The position numbers were made by a program, and so were the translations under genes. The notes under the pieces are model-generated. The model ran no database searches and was not told the DNA's origin. It was given only the letters and a program-made list of their open reading frames with translations. Shown piece by piece: positions 22,842-32,595 of a stretch of 33,268 bases of DNA. The DNA is taken from assembly GCF_015594605.1 (NCBI RefSeq), contig NZ_JADNQT010000019.1, positions 1 to 33,268 on the forward strand. Reading direction: 5' to 3'. The stretch's first letter is position 1; the number at the start of each line of letters is the position of its first letter. Source of the stretch: Streptococcus sp. HF-1907 (lineage in GTDB: Bacteria > Bacillota > Bacilli > Lactobacillales > Streptococcaceae).

Positions 22842-25253
22842 TCAGCAATATTCATCTACAGCCGTTTGTCCTGCAATGCGACCAAAGGTGAAGATGTCGG
22901 TTAGGGAGTTTCCGCCCAGACGGTTGCCGGCGTGGAGACCACCTGCCACTTCACCCGCTGCGTAAAGACCGGGGATGACTTGTCCAGCCTCGCTGATAAC
23001 ATGGGTTGTGGTGTCAATCTTGAGTCCGCCCATGGTGTGGTGAACAGCTGGCTTACGAGGGGTTGCGTAGAATGGCGCCTTTTCACACTTGAGGTCAAAG
23101 CCACCCTTGTCAAATTCAGGATCGTAACCCGCATCAACGTAAGAGTTGTAGTTCTTGATAGTTGTCACGAAGGTTTCTGGGTCAACGCCGATTTGCTTAG
23201 CCAGACCTTCCAAAGTATCATCACAGAAGAGGGTTCCTGCTGCCACTTGACGGTCAAGCGATTCTTGAGTGGTGTTGTAAGCAGTATTTTTAATATTTTC
23301 ATCCGCAATGAGATAGAAAAGACCACCATTTTCAAGTGCTGCCTTGGTGAGCGTATCACGGCCAGCGTATTCATCTACAAAACGCTTGCCTTCTTGATTG
23401 ACCATAATATAGTTCATTGGTGGACATTGAATACCTGAGAAGAGGGCACCGGTATTTGGGTCAGAAACTGGCATCATTTGGGTGAAGCCCATGCCGACAA
23501 GGTCTGCGCCGACAGATTGACCTAGGATAATACCGTCACCTGTGATAGCTGGTGAATTTGAGGTCTTGATGTCATCGTCAATTTTAGTCCAGTAAGTGTT
23601 ATATTTTTGCAGCATCTTGGTATTGGCACCGAAACCTCCTGATGCAAGCACTACTGCATTGGCATGAACCGTGATAGTTTGACCATTACGTCCGGTCGCG
23701 ATAACACCTTTGACCTGACCATTTTCCACAATCAATTCCTTAACAGGAGAATCCGTCACAATTTGCCCACCTTGCTCACGAACATAGCGGTCAAGTACTG
23801 AAATGTAAGCATAGCCCATTGGCACTTTAGGCTTGTGACCACGACGCCAGATGGCACCAACTGGCATGGTCACTTCAGAATGGTCAAATTCCACACCAAT
23901 AGTTTCCAACCAATGCACAGAATCCAAAGCGTGCTCTGTCAAGATTTTCACCAAGTCGTAGTTACCGTGAATCTCATTGCCCTTAAGGTCCACGCGCTTA
24001 CCACCAAGATAAGTTTGGATGCGGTAGAGAAGTTTAGAATCAAACAAGAAAGTCGGATCCTTGAGATATTCCTTGACTTGAGCCTGAAGAGCCACAAAGT
24101 CGTCACGGTATTCAGGGTCAATCTTTTCAAGGTCTGTTGCGATGAGTTCTTCAAGGTTATGGGCTTCGCCAGGATTTACGGCAAAGCCTTTTTGCCAGTC
24201 AGGATCTGGCGCATTCATAGGACCACCAGCACGGACCGTATTTCCGCCTAGCGCTGGGAATTTTTCAAGGACGATGACTTGTTTACCTTCTTGAAGAACA
24301 GCTGCTGCAGCTGCAAGCCCTGCACCACCACCACCGACAACGACGACATCGGTTGTATAGTCTTTATCTTCATGGTCAAGGGCAGAAGGTGCTTTTGGAC
24401 GTTTTTTGAGGACGTCTGGATTAGCGCCAGCCAATTTAACCGCACGCGCAACTCCGTCAAGGACTCCGTTTGAAGTTACTGATGCACCAGACACAGCATC
24501 GACATTAAGGGTTTGCCCTTCGATGATTTCGTTAGGAATGCGAGTGAAGACAATATCTGAAATCCCAGAAGTTTCCCCAGAAGAATCGATGTCAATTTTT
24601 TCGATTTTTTCTTCAGAAAGAGTGACCGCCATTGGCAATTTACCATTGTGCCCTTCAGTAGTCACTTGGTAAGTACCAGGTTCAAACTTGATTTCCTCTG
24701 GAATGTTCAATTGATTAGCCACTTCCACAAAACGAAGGAAGCGGAAGAAACATGAATCAAGGAAATCAACTGTGCGTTCGTCTTTGAGGTCACCATTGGC
24801 ATCAAAAGCCTTAGGCGCAAAACCAAGCAAGAACTCGCTACCAGGCATGACCGTCGCATTGACACCAGGGGCATCTAAGATTTGACGCAAGTGCAACTGT
24901 GCGCGAGAAGACCCTTGTTCAGAATAAGACGCCCCAACAATCATGACAGGCTTCCCGTCAAGCGGATGAATATTGAAAGACAACCATTCAAGCAAGCTAT
25001 TCAAACTAGACGGAATGGTGTGATTGTGTTCAGGCGTCGCAATAATCACCCCATCGGCTTCCGTGATTTTTGCATTGAAGTTTTGGATAACGGCAGTGCT
25101 GGTTTGGTCATCTGTTTCGTTGAACATTGGTACACCAGCAATATCGAGTACTTCTATCTCTGCCTTATTAGCAAAATGCTTAGCCATAAAATCCAAGAGC
25201 ATGCGGTTATAAGATTTTTTGGCATTGGTTCCAACAATCGCTACTAATTTCAT
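22842..25253 (-). CDS. Three-domain NADH-dependent fumarate/acrylate-type reductase
   Basis: 803 residues. Domain order: NAD(P)H-dependent FMN reductase (1-185, [10 protein letters not shown]), FMN-binding domain (about 195-275), FAD-binding fumarate reductase/flavocytochrome c domain (about 300-800). D252AVSGASVT260 fits the motif for covalent FMN attachment to Thr260 by an ApbE transferase. The FAD motif VVVGGGGAG is at 304-312. HHTMGG and [17 protein letters not shown] near the end are typical of the fumarate reductase fold. There is no signal peptide, so it is cytoplasmic. Related fusions include NADH:acrylate and NADH:cinnamate reductases of Vibrio; the acceptor here is unknown (fumarate, urocanate, acrylate and cinnamate are candidates). 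It follows a stand-alone paralogue of its first domain by 12 bases. Confidence 0.9.
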   Translation of the reverse strand: MKLVAIVGTNAKKSYNRMLLDFMAKHFANKAEIEVLDIAGVPMFNETDDQTSTAVIQNFNAKITEADGVIIATPEHNHTIPSSLNSLLEWLSFNIHPLDGKPVMIVGASYSEQGSSRAQLHLRQILDAPGVNATVMPGSEFLLGFAPKAFDANGDLKDERTVDFLDSCFFRFLRFVEVANQLNIPEEIKFEPGTYQVTTEGHNGKLPMAVTLSEEKIEKIDIDSSGETSGISDIVFTRIPNEIIEGQTLNVDAVSGASVTSNGVLDGVARAVKLAGANPDVLKKRPKAPSALDHEDKDYTTDVVVVGGGGAGLAAAAAVLQEGKQVIVLEKFPALGGNTVRAGGPMNAPDPDWQKGFAVNPGEAHNLEELIATDLEKIDPEYRDDFVALQAQVKEYLKDPTFLFDSKLLYRIQTYLGGKRVDLKGNEIHGNYDLVKILTEHALDSVHWLETIGVEFDHSEVTMPVGAIWRRGHKPKVPMGYAYISVLDRYVREQGGQIVTDSPVKELIVENGQVKGVIATGRNGQTITVHANAVVLASGGFGANTKMLQKYNTYWTKIDDDIKTSNSPAITGDGIILGQSVGADLVGMGFTQMMPVSDPNTGALFSGIQCPPMNYIMVNQEGKRFVDEYAGRDTLTKAALENGGLFYLIADENIKNTAYNTTQESLDRQVAAGTLFCDDTLEGLAKQIGVDPETFVTTIKNYNSYVDAGYDPEFDKGGFDLKCEKAPFYATPRKPAVHHTMGGLKIDTTTHVISEAGQVIPGLYAAGEVAGGLHAGNRLGGNSLTDIFTFGRIAGQTAVDEYC

Positions 25254-25265
25254 CTACTTGTCCTC

Positions 25266-25868
25266 CTACTCTTCTACTTCCCAAGCAAAGGCTTTTTTAC
25301 GGTCCGTGTCAGCCTGCTTGACCAATTGATTAGTCAAGGTTACAAAGTCTTGGAATTCTGCAAAATGTTCTTCCAGCTCTGCAACCTTATCTGCATCATT
25401 CAAGTTAAAATCATCATCCAAAACTTGTTCAGAGTGACCCAGCAAGAACTCCGTTCCAGGCATAACACGCGCCTTCAATTCAGGTGCATCTAGGATTTGA
25501 CGCAAATGCGCTTGCGCACGAGAAGTCCCAAGAAGACCAAGCGAAGCCCCAACAATCATAGTTGGTTTGTTAATCAAAGCACGACTGGTATAAGCAATCC
25601 ACTCAAGAGCACTTGAAAGCGGCGCTGGAATGGTATGGTCGTACTCAGGTGTCGAAATAATGACCCCATCTGCCTCAGTAATCTTCTGACTAAAAATAGC
25701 CACTTCTGCTGGTGCTATCTTATCTTCTGGCTCATCAAAAGCAGGTAAATCCTTAATTTCGAGAACCTCAATATCAGCCTTATCCGCAAAATGCTTAGCC
25801 ATAAACTTAAGCAACTTACGGTTGGTTGAACGACCTGAATTGGTCCCAACAATTGCAACTAATTTCAT
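25266..25868 (-). CDS. NAD(P)H-dependent FMN reductase
   Basis: 200-residue flavodoxin-like protein. The opening [39 protein letters not shown] and the GTSRAQAHLRQIL segment match the FMN reductase family. It is a clear paralogue of the first domain of the next gene, sharing [31 protein letters not shown] and MPG-EFLLG. A local duplication or loss of a fused copy explains this. It would supply electrons to flavin or to the partner reductase. It is the first gene of the unit, with a promoter and a cre-like site upstream. Confidence 0.9.
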   Translation of the reverse strand: MKLVAIVGTNSGRSTNRKLLKFMAKHFADKADIEVLEIKDLPAFDEPEDKIAPAEVAIFSQKITEADGVIISTPEYDHTIPAPLSSALEWIAYTSRALINKPTMIVGASLGLLGTSRAQAHLRQILDAPELKARVMPGTEFLLGHSEQVLDDDFNLNDADKVAELEEHFAEFQDFVTLTNQLVKQADTDRKKAFAWEVEE

Positions 25869-25903
25869 ATTGTTACCTCTTTCACATTGTTTACTACAAT
25901 ACG

Positions 25904-25939
25904 ATTATACTACTTTTCTATTTTTTGTAAACGCTATCT
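25904..25939 (-). promoter_or_regulatory. Promoter with overlapping cre-like site (flavoprotein operon)
   Basis: On the minus strand TTTACA (25926-25931), 16 bases, TATAAT (25904-25909). TTGTAAACGCTATCT on the plus strand (25925-25939) matches the CcpA cre consensus WTGNAARCGNWWWCA at 14 of 15 positions and covers the -35. Carbon catabolite repression is therefore likely. Confidence 0.7.
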
Positions 25940-26032
25940 CTTATATATTCAAACAATCCTATTAGTTTTTAGAACAATTGTATAATTTTTGAGAAAATTT
26001 CAATGATTTTTTCAATTTATAGCTAATTATCG

Positions 26033-26062
26033 TTGACATCGCTTTCAAAACTATGATATAGT
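26033..26062 (+). promoter_or_regulatory. Promoter with overlapping cre-like site (MFS carrier)
   Basis: TTGACA (26033-26038), 18 bases, TATAGT (26057-26062). The minus-strand read of 26034-26048, TTGAAAGCGATGTCA, matches the cre consensus at 14 of 15 positions and overlaps the -35. Confidence 0.65.
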
Positions 26063-26094
26063 CTTTGTGAAAAAACAAACAAGGAGTGTTTTCT

Positions 26095-27297
26095 ATGACA
26101 AAAGAAATCAATCGTTGACAGGTTATCATTGCATCTACCGCCATCCTACTCGTCACCGGTGCTGTTTATGCCTTCAGCGTCTTTGCTGGACCACTCAGTC
26201 ACCAAACTGGCATGACCATGCCTCAAATCATGCTAGCCTTCACCCTCAACAATGCTATCGGACCAATTCCTATGATTTTCGGTGGTTACTTGGTCGACAA
26301 AGGCTATGTCAAATGGACTATCGTCTTAGGAGCTCTGCTATTTGCCGGAGGCTTCTTCCTCACTGGCTACGCCAATAGCCCTGCCATGCTCTATCTTACC
26401 TATGGTTTGATTGCTGGGCTCGGTCAAGGTTTTGCCTACTCAGGTGCCCTCAGCAATACTATCCGATTCTTCCCGGACAAACGTGGACTAGCATCAGGTA
26501 TCCTAACCGCAGGAATGGGCTTCGCTGCTGTCATTGCCTCTCCAATTGCTAGCCACCTTATCCAAGCCCATGGTGCTAAATTCGCCTTCCGTGCTATCGG
26601 ACTTGCCTACATTGTCATCGTTCTTATCGCAGGTATTTTCATCAAACCAGCACCTAAAAATTACAAACCAGCTGGCTGGAAACCTGCCACTAACCAACAA
26701 AAAGCTATGGAGAACAAAACTTGGAAAGATATGCTCAAAACACCAGTCTTCTACCTTATCATATCTATGTTCTTCATCGGTGCCTTCTCAGGTCTTATGA
26801 TTGCCTCTCAAGCAGCAACCATCGGACAAACCATGTTTGGTCTATCAGCTGGAACAGCAGCCCTCTTTGTCAGCCTTTATTCAATCAGCAATTCAAGCGG
26901 ACGCTTCATCTGGGGAGCTGTCTCTGATAAAATCGGACGCAGTAAAACCCTCATGATTATCTATGCCGTTGTAGCTCTTGCCCTCCTCACCCTAAACCTC
27001 GTCCCTGGCCAAATCGGATTTACCGTTGGTATCATTGGACTTGGTATCTGTTTTGGTGGTGTCATGGGTGTCTTCCCATCAATCGTTATGGAAAATTATG
27101 GTCCAGCCAATCAAGGTGTCAACTACGGTATCGTCTTCACAGGCTATTCACTTGCTGCCTTCTTTGCACCACGACTTACCATTAAAATCGCTGGCGCAAA
27201 TAACGGTAACTACAGCCAAGCCTTCTATCTCGCCATTATCCTAGCTATCATCGGCTTTGCCCTCACTGTTATCTACGACAGACGCCACAAAGCCTAA
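26095..27297 (+). pseudogene. OFA-type MFS carrier with in-frame TGA at codon 8
   Basis: The frame starts at ATG 26095 with AAGGAG upstream and reads MTKEINR, then TGA (26116-26118), then QVIIASTAILLVTGAVYAFSVFAGP and on to TAA, 401 codons in all. Twelve membrane segments of the oxalate:formate antiporter (OFA) family are present. Relatives usually have Trp after Arg at this place, so TGG has probably become TGA. Re-initiation at ATG 26212 would lose the first helix and has no ribosome site. The carrier is probably inactive, unless read-through occurs or the base is a sequencing error. Its promoter has a cre-like site, as does the divergent flavoprotein operon, which suggests it imported that enzyme's substrate. 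Confidence 0.8.
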
Positions 27298-27317
27298 GAG
27301 AACAAATACAATTACTA

Positions 27318-27349
27318 AACCTGCTGACTCAAAGGTCCAGCAGGTTTTT
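27318..27349 (+). terminator. Terminator of the MFS gene
   Basis: AACCTGCTG (27318-27326) pairs with CAGCAGGTT (27338-27346), then T's. Confidence 0.8.
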
Positions 27350-27350
27350 A

Positions 27351-27359
27351 TGTTATAAT
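27351..27359 (+). promoter_or_regulatory. Extended -10 promoter of the AraC regulator
   Basis: TGTTATAAT, directly after the MFS terminator and 25 bases before ATG 27385. Confidence 0.6.
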
Positions 27360-27384
27360 AAGGTCATCACAAAGAGGACAATTT

Positions 27385-28263
27385 ATGGCAAATCAGCAAT
27401 ACATTAAGGACAATCCCTCGGGTTTTCCCTACCAATACTATCGAACCCATCTCACAGACAGTCAGCCCGATACCATTTACCACTGGCATGAAGATTTGGA
27501 ACTCATCTACGTCCATAAAGGCAGTGCCCGTTATCATATTAACGGACACCATTTCAATAGCCAAGCCGGCGATATCATCATTATTCAATCCGAACATATG
27601 CAGTCCATCCACCCTCTTCCCCACAAGGAGCAGGATAGTGAAACTTTTCGGATTCATTTGAACCACATCGGCAGAGCTATCATTGACGAATACAGCCAGC
27701 GCTACCTTCAACCGTTGCAAAATGGGCATTTTGAACTGACACCACTCATTCAAGTAGACATGCCTGGTTATCAAAAGCTTAAAGATTGCCTCCTTGCCAT
27801 TTTTAATTTGGTCAAGGAAGAATCCCTCTACTATGATATCCTCCTCAAGTCAAAACTCCACGAATTTCTCTACTATCTTTTCAAATATCGCCACGTCAAC
27901 CGCCACTATACTGATGACACTTACCAAAAATACCAAAAGCTCAAAGAACTTATCGACTACATTAACCATCACTATCAGGAGTCACTCAGCATCCCTCATT
28001 TAGCTGATACTTTTGGCTATAGCAGAGCTCATTTTATGACAGTTTTTAAGCAGCATACTGGCAGTAGTTGCCTTGATTTCATTCTCCAAGTCCGCCTTAA
28101 CAAAGCCTGTGAACTACTTTTGCAGACTACGATGCCTATTCAAGACATTGCCAGCCAAGTTGGCTTTAATAACCTGTCCAATTTCAATCGCCATTTCAAG
28201 CACTACCTGCAACTAACTCCCAAGCAATATCGCAAACAGTTCAACAAAACAAAACCTTCCTGA
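27385..28263 (+). CDS. AraC family transcriptional regulator with cupin sensor
   Basis: 292 residues. The N-terminal half is a cupin (AraC_binding) domain with HWHEDLELIYVHKGSARYHI and GDIIIIQSEHMQSIHP, likely ligand-binding. The C-terminal about 100 residues hold two helix-turn-helix motifs: LSIPHLADTFGYSRAHFMTVFKQ, and IQDIASQVGFNNLSNFNRHFK with the family signature. The start has AGAGGACA upstream. Its place next to the MFS gene and the divergent flavoprotein operon suggests that it controls them in response to their substrate; this is inferred. Confidence 0.9.
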   Translation: MANQQYIKDNPSGFPYQYYRTHLTDSQPDTIYHWHEDLELIYVHKGSARYHINGHHFNSQAGDIIIIQSEHMQSIHPLPHKEQDSETFRIHLNHIGRAIIDEYSQRYLQPLQNGHFELTPLIQVDMPGYQKLKDCLLAIFNLVKEESLYYDILLKSKLHEFLYYLFKYRHVNRHYTDDTYQKYQKLKELIDYINHHYQESLSIPHLADTFGYSRAHFMTVFKQHTGSSCLDFILQVRLNKACELLLQTTMPIQDIASQVGFNNLSNFNRHFKHYLQLTPKQYRKQFNKTKPS

Positions 28264-28281
28264 CAGCAAGTCAAGAAGGTT
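28246..28281 (-). terminator. Terminator between convergent AraC and DUF960 genes
   Basis: AACCTTCCTGAC (28253-28264) pairs with GTCAAGAAGGTT (28270-28281) with one mismatch. The T-run is on the minus strand (TTTTGTTTTG), so it serves mainly DUF960, and it overlaps the AraC stop codon. Confidence 0.65.
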
Positions 28282-28285
28282 ATTT

Positions 28286-28600
28286 CTATAAATCAAATTC
28301 ATGCGGTAGCAAAATCGTCTCAATCCCCAAGTCGTCCACAACATGAACTGTTTCAGGATAAAAGGGGTCAAAGGGTGTCTTATAATCAAAATCAATGACA
28401 ATCTCATGCTCACTATCCATATAGCGAAAGCGCAAATTATCTCTGTGATTGACCAAGTGAAAAGTCAGCACATCATCCAAAGGAACAACACCTTTCAAAT
28501 AATTATCCAACAAATCCCAAAAAGTATCAATAATCTGATGAGGCAAACTGGTCGCAATACCAAAACTAGCATACCTCTCTCTAGTTTTATCAAATGCCAC
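28286..28600 (-). CDS. DUF960 family protein
   Basis: 104 residues, acidic, starting MAFDKTRERYASFGIATSLPHQI. It matches the DUF960 (staphylococcal-type hypothetical) family, function unknown. The start is GTG 28598-28600 with AAAGGAGA upstream. It is a single-gene unit, convergent with the AraC regulator. Confidence 0.8.
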   Translation of the reverse strand: MAFDKTRERYASFGIATSLPHQIIDTFWDLLDNYLKGVVPLDDVLTFHLVNHRDNLRFRYMDSEHEIVIDFDYKTPFDPFYPETVHVVDDLGIETILLPHEFDL

Positions 28601-28731
28601 AAGTTTCTCCTTTCATCAGACCAAAATCAGCCATCCCATCTTCATTTTAATCAAGAAGATTTCCCTACTGACTATACTGTAACCAAAATCGGACAAAAAT
28701 TCAATTATTATGATTGACCGAAATAAGTACT

Positions 28732-28755
28732 AAAGCACCCTCACCGGGTGCTTTT
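28732..28755. terminator. Bidirectional terminator next to ntdP
   Basis: AAAGCACCC (28732-28740), loop TCACC, GGGTGCTTT (28746-28754), T's on both sides. It ends ntdP on the minus strand. Confidence 0.75.
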
Positions 28756-28760
28756 CAACT

Positions 28761-29294
28761 TTACCTATTCTTCAGTTCAAGATAACGTTTGTACCAAATG
28801 TTAATGTAGGCTTGAGAAAACGGACCTTTCCCATTGTTAATCCAATCAACCAAAATCTTGACATTTTCCTTTAAAATATAGTCAATATCTGGCGAGTAAC
28901 CCATTTCTTTCTTGTGCAATTCATACTCATCAACATCCAATAGACGCTTTTCGCCATCCGCAAAAACCTTAACATCTAAATCATAATCGATGTATTTGAG
29001 AGCCTCCTCATCCATGACATGTGGACTTGCAAGGTTACAATAATAAGAAACACCATTATCTCTGATCATAGCAATAATATTGAACCAATATTTTTTATGA
29101 AAGTAAACAATCGCGGGCTCACGTGTGACCCAACGTCGCCCGTCACTCTCAGTTACCAATGTGTGATCATTAACACCAATAACAGCATTTTCAGTTGTTT
29201 TTAGTACCATAGTATCGCGCCAAGTGCGGTGCAAACTACCATCATGCTTATAACTTTGAATTGTAATAAAGTCGCCTTCCTTAGGTAATTTCAT
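28761..29294 (-). CDS. ntdP: Nucleoside tri- and diphosphatase NtdP (DUF402)
   Basis: 177 residues of the DUF402/FomD-like fold. Family members in Gram-positive cocci hydrolyse nucleoside tri- and diphosphates with divalent metal. Matching segments are [36 protein letters not shown] and [15 protein letters not shown], the last with the acidic metal ligands. Length is normal. The ribosome site is weak. An inverted repeat at 29327-29343 lies upstream. Confidence 0.85.
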   Translation of the reverse strand: MKLPKEGDFITIQSYKHDGSLHRTWRDTMVLKTTENAVIGVNDHTLVTESDGRRWVTREPAIVYFHKKYWFNIIAMIRDNGVSYYCNLASPHVMDEEALKYIDYDLDVKVFADGEKRLLDVDEYELHKKEMGYSPDIDYILKENVKILVDWINNGKGPFSQAYINIWYKRYLELKNR

Positions 29295-29326
29295 GGCTTA
29301 CCAACTTTCTACAATTAAAACTTATC

Positions 29327-29343
29327 TATGATAGTTTATCATA
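29327..29343. promoter_or_regulatory. Operator-like palindrome upstream of ntdP
   Basis: TATGATA-GTT-TATCATA is a perfect 7-bp inverted repeat with a 3-base centre, 33 bases before the ntdP start. It could be an operator or contain a -10. No factor can be named. Confidence 0.4.
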
Positions 29344-29379
29344 ATTTTCTGAAAAAATCACGATTTTAAATCAATTATC

Positions 29380-30156
29380 CTACAAATATTCCCTCAAAGC
29401 GGACTTAATATCATCAAAACCGAACCCTTTTCTCATTAAAGCCTGGATTAGTCGTTGTTTCAAATCATAGCCCTCATATTTACGGCTATATTTTCGATAC
29501 TGCTTGTCTAATTCCTTATAGATTAGTTCTTCTTCCAACTCATCATCTCGCTCAATCGCCAAGGTTTCTACAGCAAGTTTAGATAGTTGATAATCAAAAC
29601 CCTTATTATTTAAAAATTGGATAATCTTATCCTTGAGAGCACGGTTGGGCAATTTAGTCTGGTACTTTTTATACAATTTCTGCGCCAGCTTTTGCCCCAA
29701 ATCCGTAAAATCATACTGCTCCATAATCGGCTCAATGATGCTAGATGAAATCCCACGCTGCATCAACTTCTGCTTCAAAACAAAAGGCCCCTTATCACCC
29801 GAACTAAGATTTTGCTCAATAGTCAGCTCCACCAAGCGTGACTCATCTATCCACTTGTCATCTTTCAGTTGTTTGATAATCTCTGGAATGAGTTTGTCAT
29901 CAATCTCATGCTTCTGCAGATAGTCACGAACTTCCTTGGCCGTCCTAGGCTTAAAGGAAATGTGGTAAAGTGCTAGATTTTTTCCGTAAGACAACTTTGC
30001 AAACTGCTTGATATCAGCAAGCTCTTCCTCACTGATGACCATCTGTTTAGACAGCATAAAATGAACAATGGTATCCTCGGTCACATAAAGACTGTCAGCA
30101 CCGTCCAATTCCACCTGATACAAACGCTTTTTCTTCTCAATTTTGGTTATTTTCAT
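29380..30156 (-). CDS. recX: Recombination regulator RecX
   Basis: 258 residues, the longer form found in streptococci and lactobacilli. RecX binds and inhibits RecA filaments. The family core, three-helix repeats, is visible as [39 protein letters not shown] and [18 protein letters not shown]. recX stands alone on the minus strand, divergent from the TPR/HhH gene. The ATG at 30154-30156 lies 7 bases after an extended -10 and has no Shine-Dalgarno, so the transcript is probably leaderless, as for rsmD. Confidence 0.92.
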   Translation of the reverse strand: MKITKIEKKKRLYQVELDGADSLYVTEDTIVHFMLSKQMVISEEELADIKQFAKLSYGKNLALYHISFKPRTAKEVRDYLQKHEIDDKLIPEIIKQLKDDKWIDESRLVELTIEQNLSSGDKGPFVLKQKLMQRGISSSIIEPIMEQYDFTDLGQKLAQKLYKKYQTKLPNRALKDKIIQFLNNKGFDYQLSKLAVETLAIERDDELEEELIYKELDKQYRKYSRKYEGYDLKQRLIQALMRKGFGFDDIKSALREYL

Positions 30157-30163
30157 AGTTTTT

Positions 30164-30172
30164 ATTATAACA
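30164..30172 (-). promoter_or_regulatory. Extended -10 promoter of recX (leaderless)
   Basis: TGTTATAAT on the minus strand, 7 bases before the ATG. The same spacing is seen before rsmD. Confidence 0.65.
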
Positions 30173-30176
30173 AAAA

Positions 30177-30185
30177 TGATAAAAT
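30177..30185 (+). promoter_or_regulatory. Possible promoter of the TPR/HhH-rlmD operon
   Basis: TGATAAAAT on the plus strand fits an extended -10. It is divergent from and only 4 bases from the recX -10, so the two could compete. Confidence 0.45.
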
Positions 30186-30200
30186 AGAAGCAATAAGAAG

Positions 30201-31160
30201 ATGAAGTGCCCGATGACTGATAAAATTATTTCACTTGGTGATTTCCGCAAGAAAAAAGAGGACTTTTCAGAAGATTCATTTCCAGATTTTGATGATATCT
30301 TTGGCGATATTTTTGAAGAGGATTTTGACGATGAACTGCCCTCTGAAAATCCTTTCACGATTGGGGACAATCTGCCTCTAATCGATAGTATTTACCAAGA
30401 ATATCTTGATTCTAAGCGACTTTTGGAAAATGGCAGAGCTGCTTGGCTGGCTCAAGGACCTCACGGCTGGTTAAATCTTGATGAGCGTGACTACTTAGCA
30501 CTGGCCTGTAATCATGCCACTATCGCTAAGCAAATGTGCCTCTACGACCAAGCGCTAGCTATTTTCCAAGAAATCTACCAACTTGATACCAACGACCCTC
30601 TAAAACTACGCTACCAACTGATGGCGACTTACCTACTCAAACAAGATTGGCAGGCACTTCAAGCCTTCTTTGATAGCCAAGACTATTTTGCCGAAGACGA
30701 AGGAATGCTGGTTTATATGACGATTGCAAGCCTTTTTCAAGATAAGCTTGACGCTACAAAAGACTACTTAGACCGTATCATCAAGACAAATGCCAATATG
30801 AAAGACATCCTCTTCAATCCAGAATCGGCTGTTCAAGAAATCATTTGGTTCACCGATTCCCAAAGCTATCTCTCTTTCTCACGCGAATCAATCCTCGTTA
30901 TGATGGCAAAGCTATCGCCAGTCATGACCTCAGCCTTCCCGTTCATCCTTGGTAGCCTGCGCCAGCTTCTTTTTGCCAATCAGACCTTTATTACTGATAG
31001 CCACCTAAATAGCCGTCAGATTGACGACCTTATGGAACTTGGCTTCTACACTATCCAAGACCTCTCTCAACTAAGCGAAAAAGATTTTCTTGCCCTTCCC
31101 GGTTTTGGAAAAGCTGCGCTAGCAAAGATTAAACAAGATGGAGCACTCTTCAAACAATGA
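30201..31160 (+). CDS. TPR-like and helix-hairpin-helix protein, unknown
   Basis: 319 residues. An acidic N-terminal stretch (about 15-50, rich in Asp and Glu) is followed by helical TPR-like repeats (about 85-200), and a C-terminal helix-hairpin-helix-like segment ([35 protein letters not shown]), which resembles nucleic-acid-binding HhH domains. It is the first gene of a pair with rlmD and overlaps it in an ATGA junction. The start is uncertain: ATG 30201 (MKCPMTDK) and ATG 30213 ([11 protein letters not shown]) are both possible, and neither has a strong site. I do not know the function; rRNA-related work is possible from context. Confidence 0.75.
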   Translation: MKCPMTDKIISLGDFRKKKEDFSEDSFPDFDDIFGDIFEEDFDDELPSENPFTIGDNLPLIDSIYQEYLDSKRLLENGRAAWLAQGPHGWLNLDERDYLALACNHATIAKQMCLYDQALAIFQEIYQLDTNDPLKLRYQLMATYLLKQDWQALQAFFDSQDYFAEDEGMLVYMTIASLFQDKLDATKDYLDRIIKTNANMKDILFNPESAVQEIIWFTDSQSYLSFSRESILVMMAKLSPVMTSAFPFILGSLRQLLFANQTFITDSHLNSRQIDDLMELGFYTIQDLSQLSEKDFLALPGFGKAALAKIKQDGALFKQ

Positions 31161-32509
31161 ATTTAACAATCAAACAACGTATTCCGCTCAAAATTAAACG
31201 CATGGGAATCAACGGTGAAGGCATTGGTTTTTATAAGAAAACCCTTGTTTTCGTCCCCGGTGCGCTGAAAGGTGAAGAGATATTTTGCCAAATCACCGCT
31301 ATCAAACGAAACTTCGCTGAAGCTAAAGTCCTAAAAATCAATAAAGCTTCAAAATTTCGCGTCCAACCAGCCTGTCATATCTATGAAGAATGTGGCGGTT
31401 GCCAAATTATGCACCTGCGTTATGACAAACAATTAGACTACAAAACCGACATCATCAAGCAAGCCCTCAATAAGTTTAAACCACAAGGCTATGAAAACTA
31501 TGATGTTAGACCAACACTAGGCATGGACAACCCAAGTCATTACCGCGCTAAACTCCAGTTTCAAGTAAGACATTCCGGAGGCAGCCTTAAATCTGGTCTT
31601 TATGCGCAAGGTTCCCATAAACTCATTGATATCAAGGACTGTTACGTACAAGACCAAACTACTCAAAAAATTATCAATAAGGTCACTGATTTACTAGCAA
31701 AATACAAGCTTCCAATCTACAATGAACGTAAAATTGCGGGTATCCGTACAGTAATGGTTCGACGTGCCCAAGCTAGCAACCAAGTCCAACTCATCTTTGT
31801 TACCAGCAAAATCATTGATTTAGATGATATCGTCATCGAATTGATTAAGTCATTCCCAGAAATCAAGACTATCGCCCTTAATCTTAATACTAGCAAATCG
31901 AGTGACATTTATGGCGAACAAACCAAGATTATCTGGGGACAAGATAGCATTCAAGAAGAAGTTCTGGATTACAGTTTCTCCCTATCACCACGAGCATTTT
32001 ATCAGCTAAATCCACAGCAAACCCAGATACTCTACACCGAAGCCGTCAAAGCTCTAGACGTTACAGAAAATGACACACTCATCGATGCCTACTGTGGCGT
32101 TGGGACAATAGGCTTCTCTTTTGCCAAAAAAGTCAAGGAAGTCCGAGGAATGGATATCATACCAGAAGCCATCCAAGATGCTCGGCATAACGCAAAATTA
32201 ATGGGCTACACCAACACCCACTACGAAACAGGCAAAGCAGAAGATATTATTCCAAAATGGTATGAAGAAGGATTCAAACCAACTGCCCTCATTGTTGACC
32301 CACCACGAACAGGCTTGGATGATAAACTACTAAAGACCATCCTCCAATCAAAACCAGAAAAAATGGTATACGTCTCATGCAACACCTCAACCCTAGCAAG
32401 AGACCTCGTCAAACTAAGCCAAACCTACACCGTCAACTACATCCAATCCGTCGACATGTTCCCCCACACAGCAAGAACAGAGGCTGTGGTGAAACTTACC
32501 ATAAAATAA
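31157..32509 (+). CDS. rlmD: 23S rRNA (uracil-5-)-methyltransferase RlmD/RlmCD
   Basis: 450 residues. An N-terminal TRAM domain (about 5-62) is followed by an iron-sulfur site with Cys73, Cys79, Cys82 and Cys162, and a SAM methyltransferase domain with [11 protein letters not shown] (310-320), [10 protein letters not shown] (379-388) and the nucleophile Cys408 in [12 protein letters not shown]. Such enzymes make m5U in 23S rRNA. Gram-positive bacteria often use one enzyme (RlmCD) for U747 and U1939, so the exact target is not certain. Start and stop overlap the upstream TPR/HhH gene by four bases. Confidence 0.92.
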   Translation: MNLTIKQRIPLKIKRMGINGEGIGFYKKTLVFVPGALKGEEIFCQITAIKRNFAEAKVLKINKASKFRVQPACHIYEECGGCQIMHLRYDKQLDYKTDIIKQALNKFKPQGYENYDVRPTLGMDNPSHYRAKLQFQVRHSGGSLKSGLYAQGSHKLIDIKDCYVQDQTTQKIINKVTDLLAKYKLPIYNERKIAGIRTVMVRRAQASNQVQLIFVTSKIIDLDDIVIELIKSFPEIKTIALNLNTSKSSDIYGEQTKIIWGQDSIQEEVLDYSFSLSPRAFYQLNPQQTQILYTEAVKALDVTENDTLIDAYCGVGTIGFSFAKKVKEVRGMDIIPEAIQDARHNAKLMGYTNTHYETGKAEDIIPKWYEEGFKPTALIVDPPRTGLDDKLLKTILQSKPEKMVYVSCNTSTLARDLVKLSQTYTVNYIQSVDMFPHTARTEAVVKLTIK

Positions 32510-32534
32510 AAAACTTACCTAACTCCTTTGTAAA

Positions 32535-32571
32535 AAAATCCAAACTGAGATGCTTGTTTGGATTTTCTTTT
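32535..32571 (+). terminator. Terminator of rlmD
   Basis: AAAATCCAAAC (32535-32545) pairs with GTTTGGATTTT (32556-32566), followed by CTTTTCC. Confidence 0.85.
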
Positions 32572-32595
32572 CCCCTCCATTATTATCATCACACG

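Noticed and set aside
28343..28717. 124-codon plus-strand frame over DUF960
   Set aside because: It is mostly the shadow of DUF960. Its tail after 28640 looks slightly protein-like, but no start or site supports a gene.
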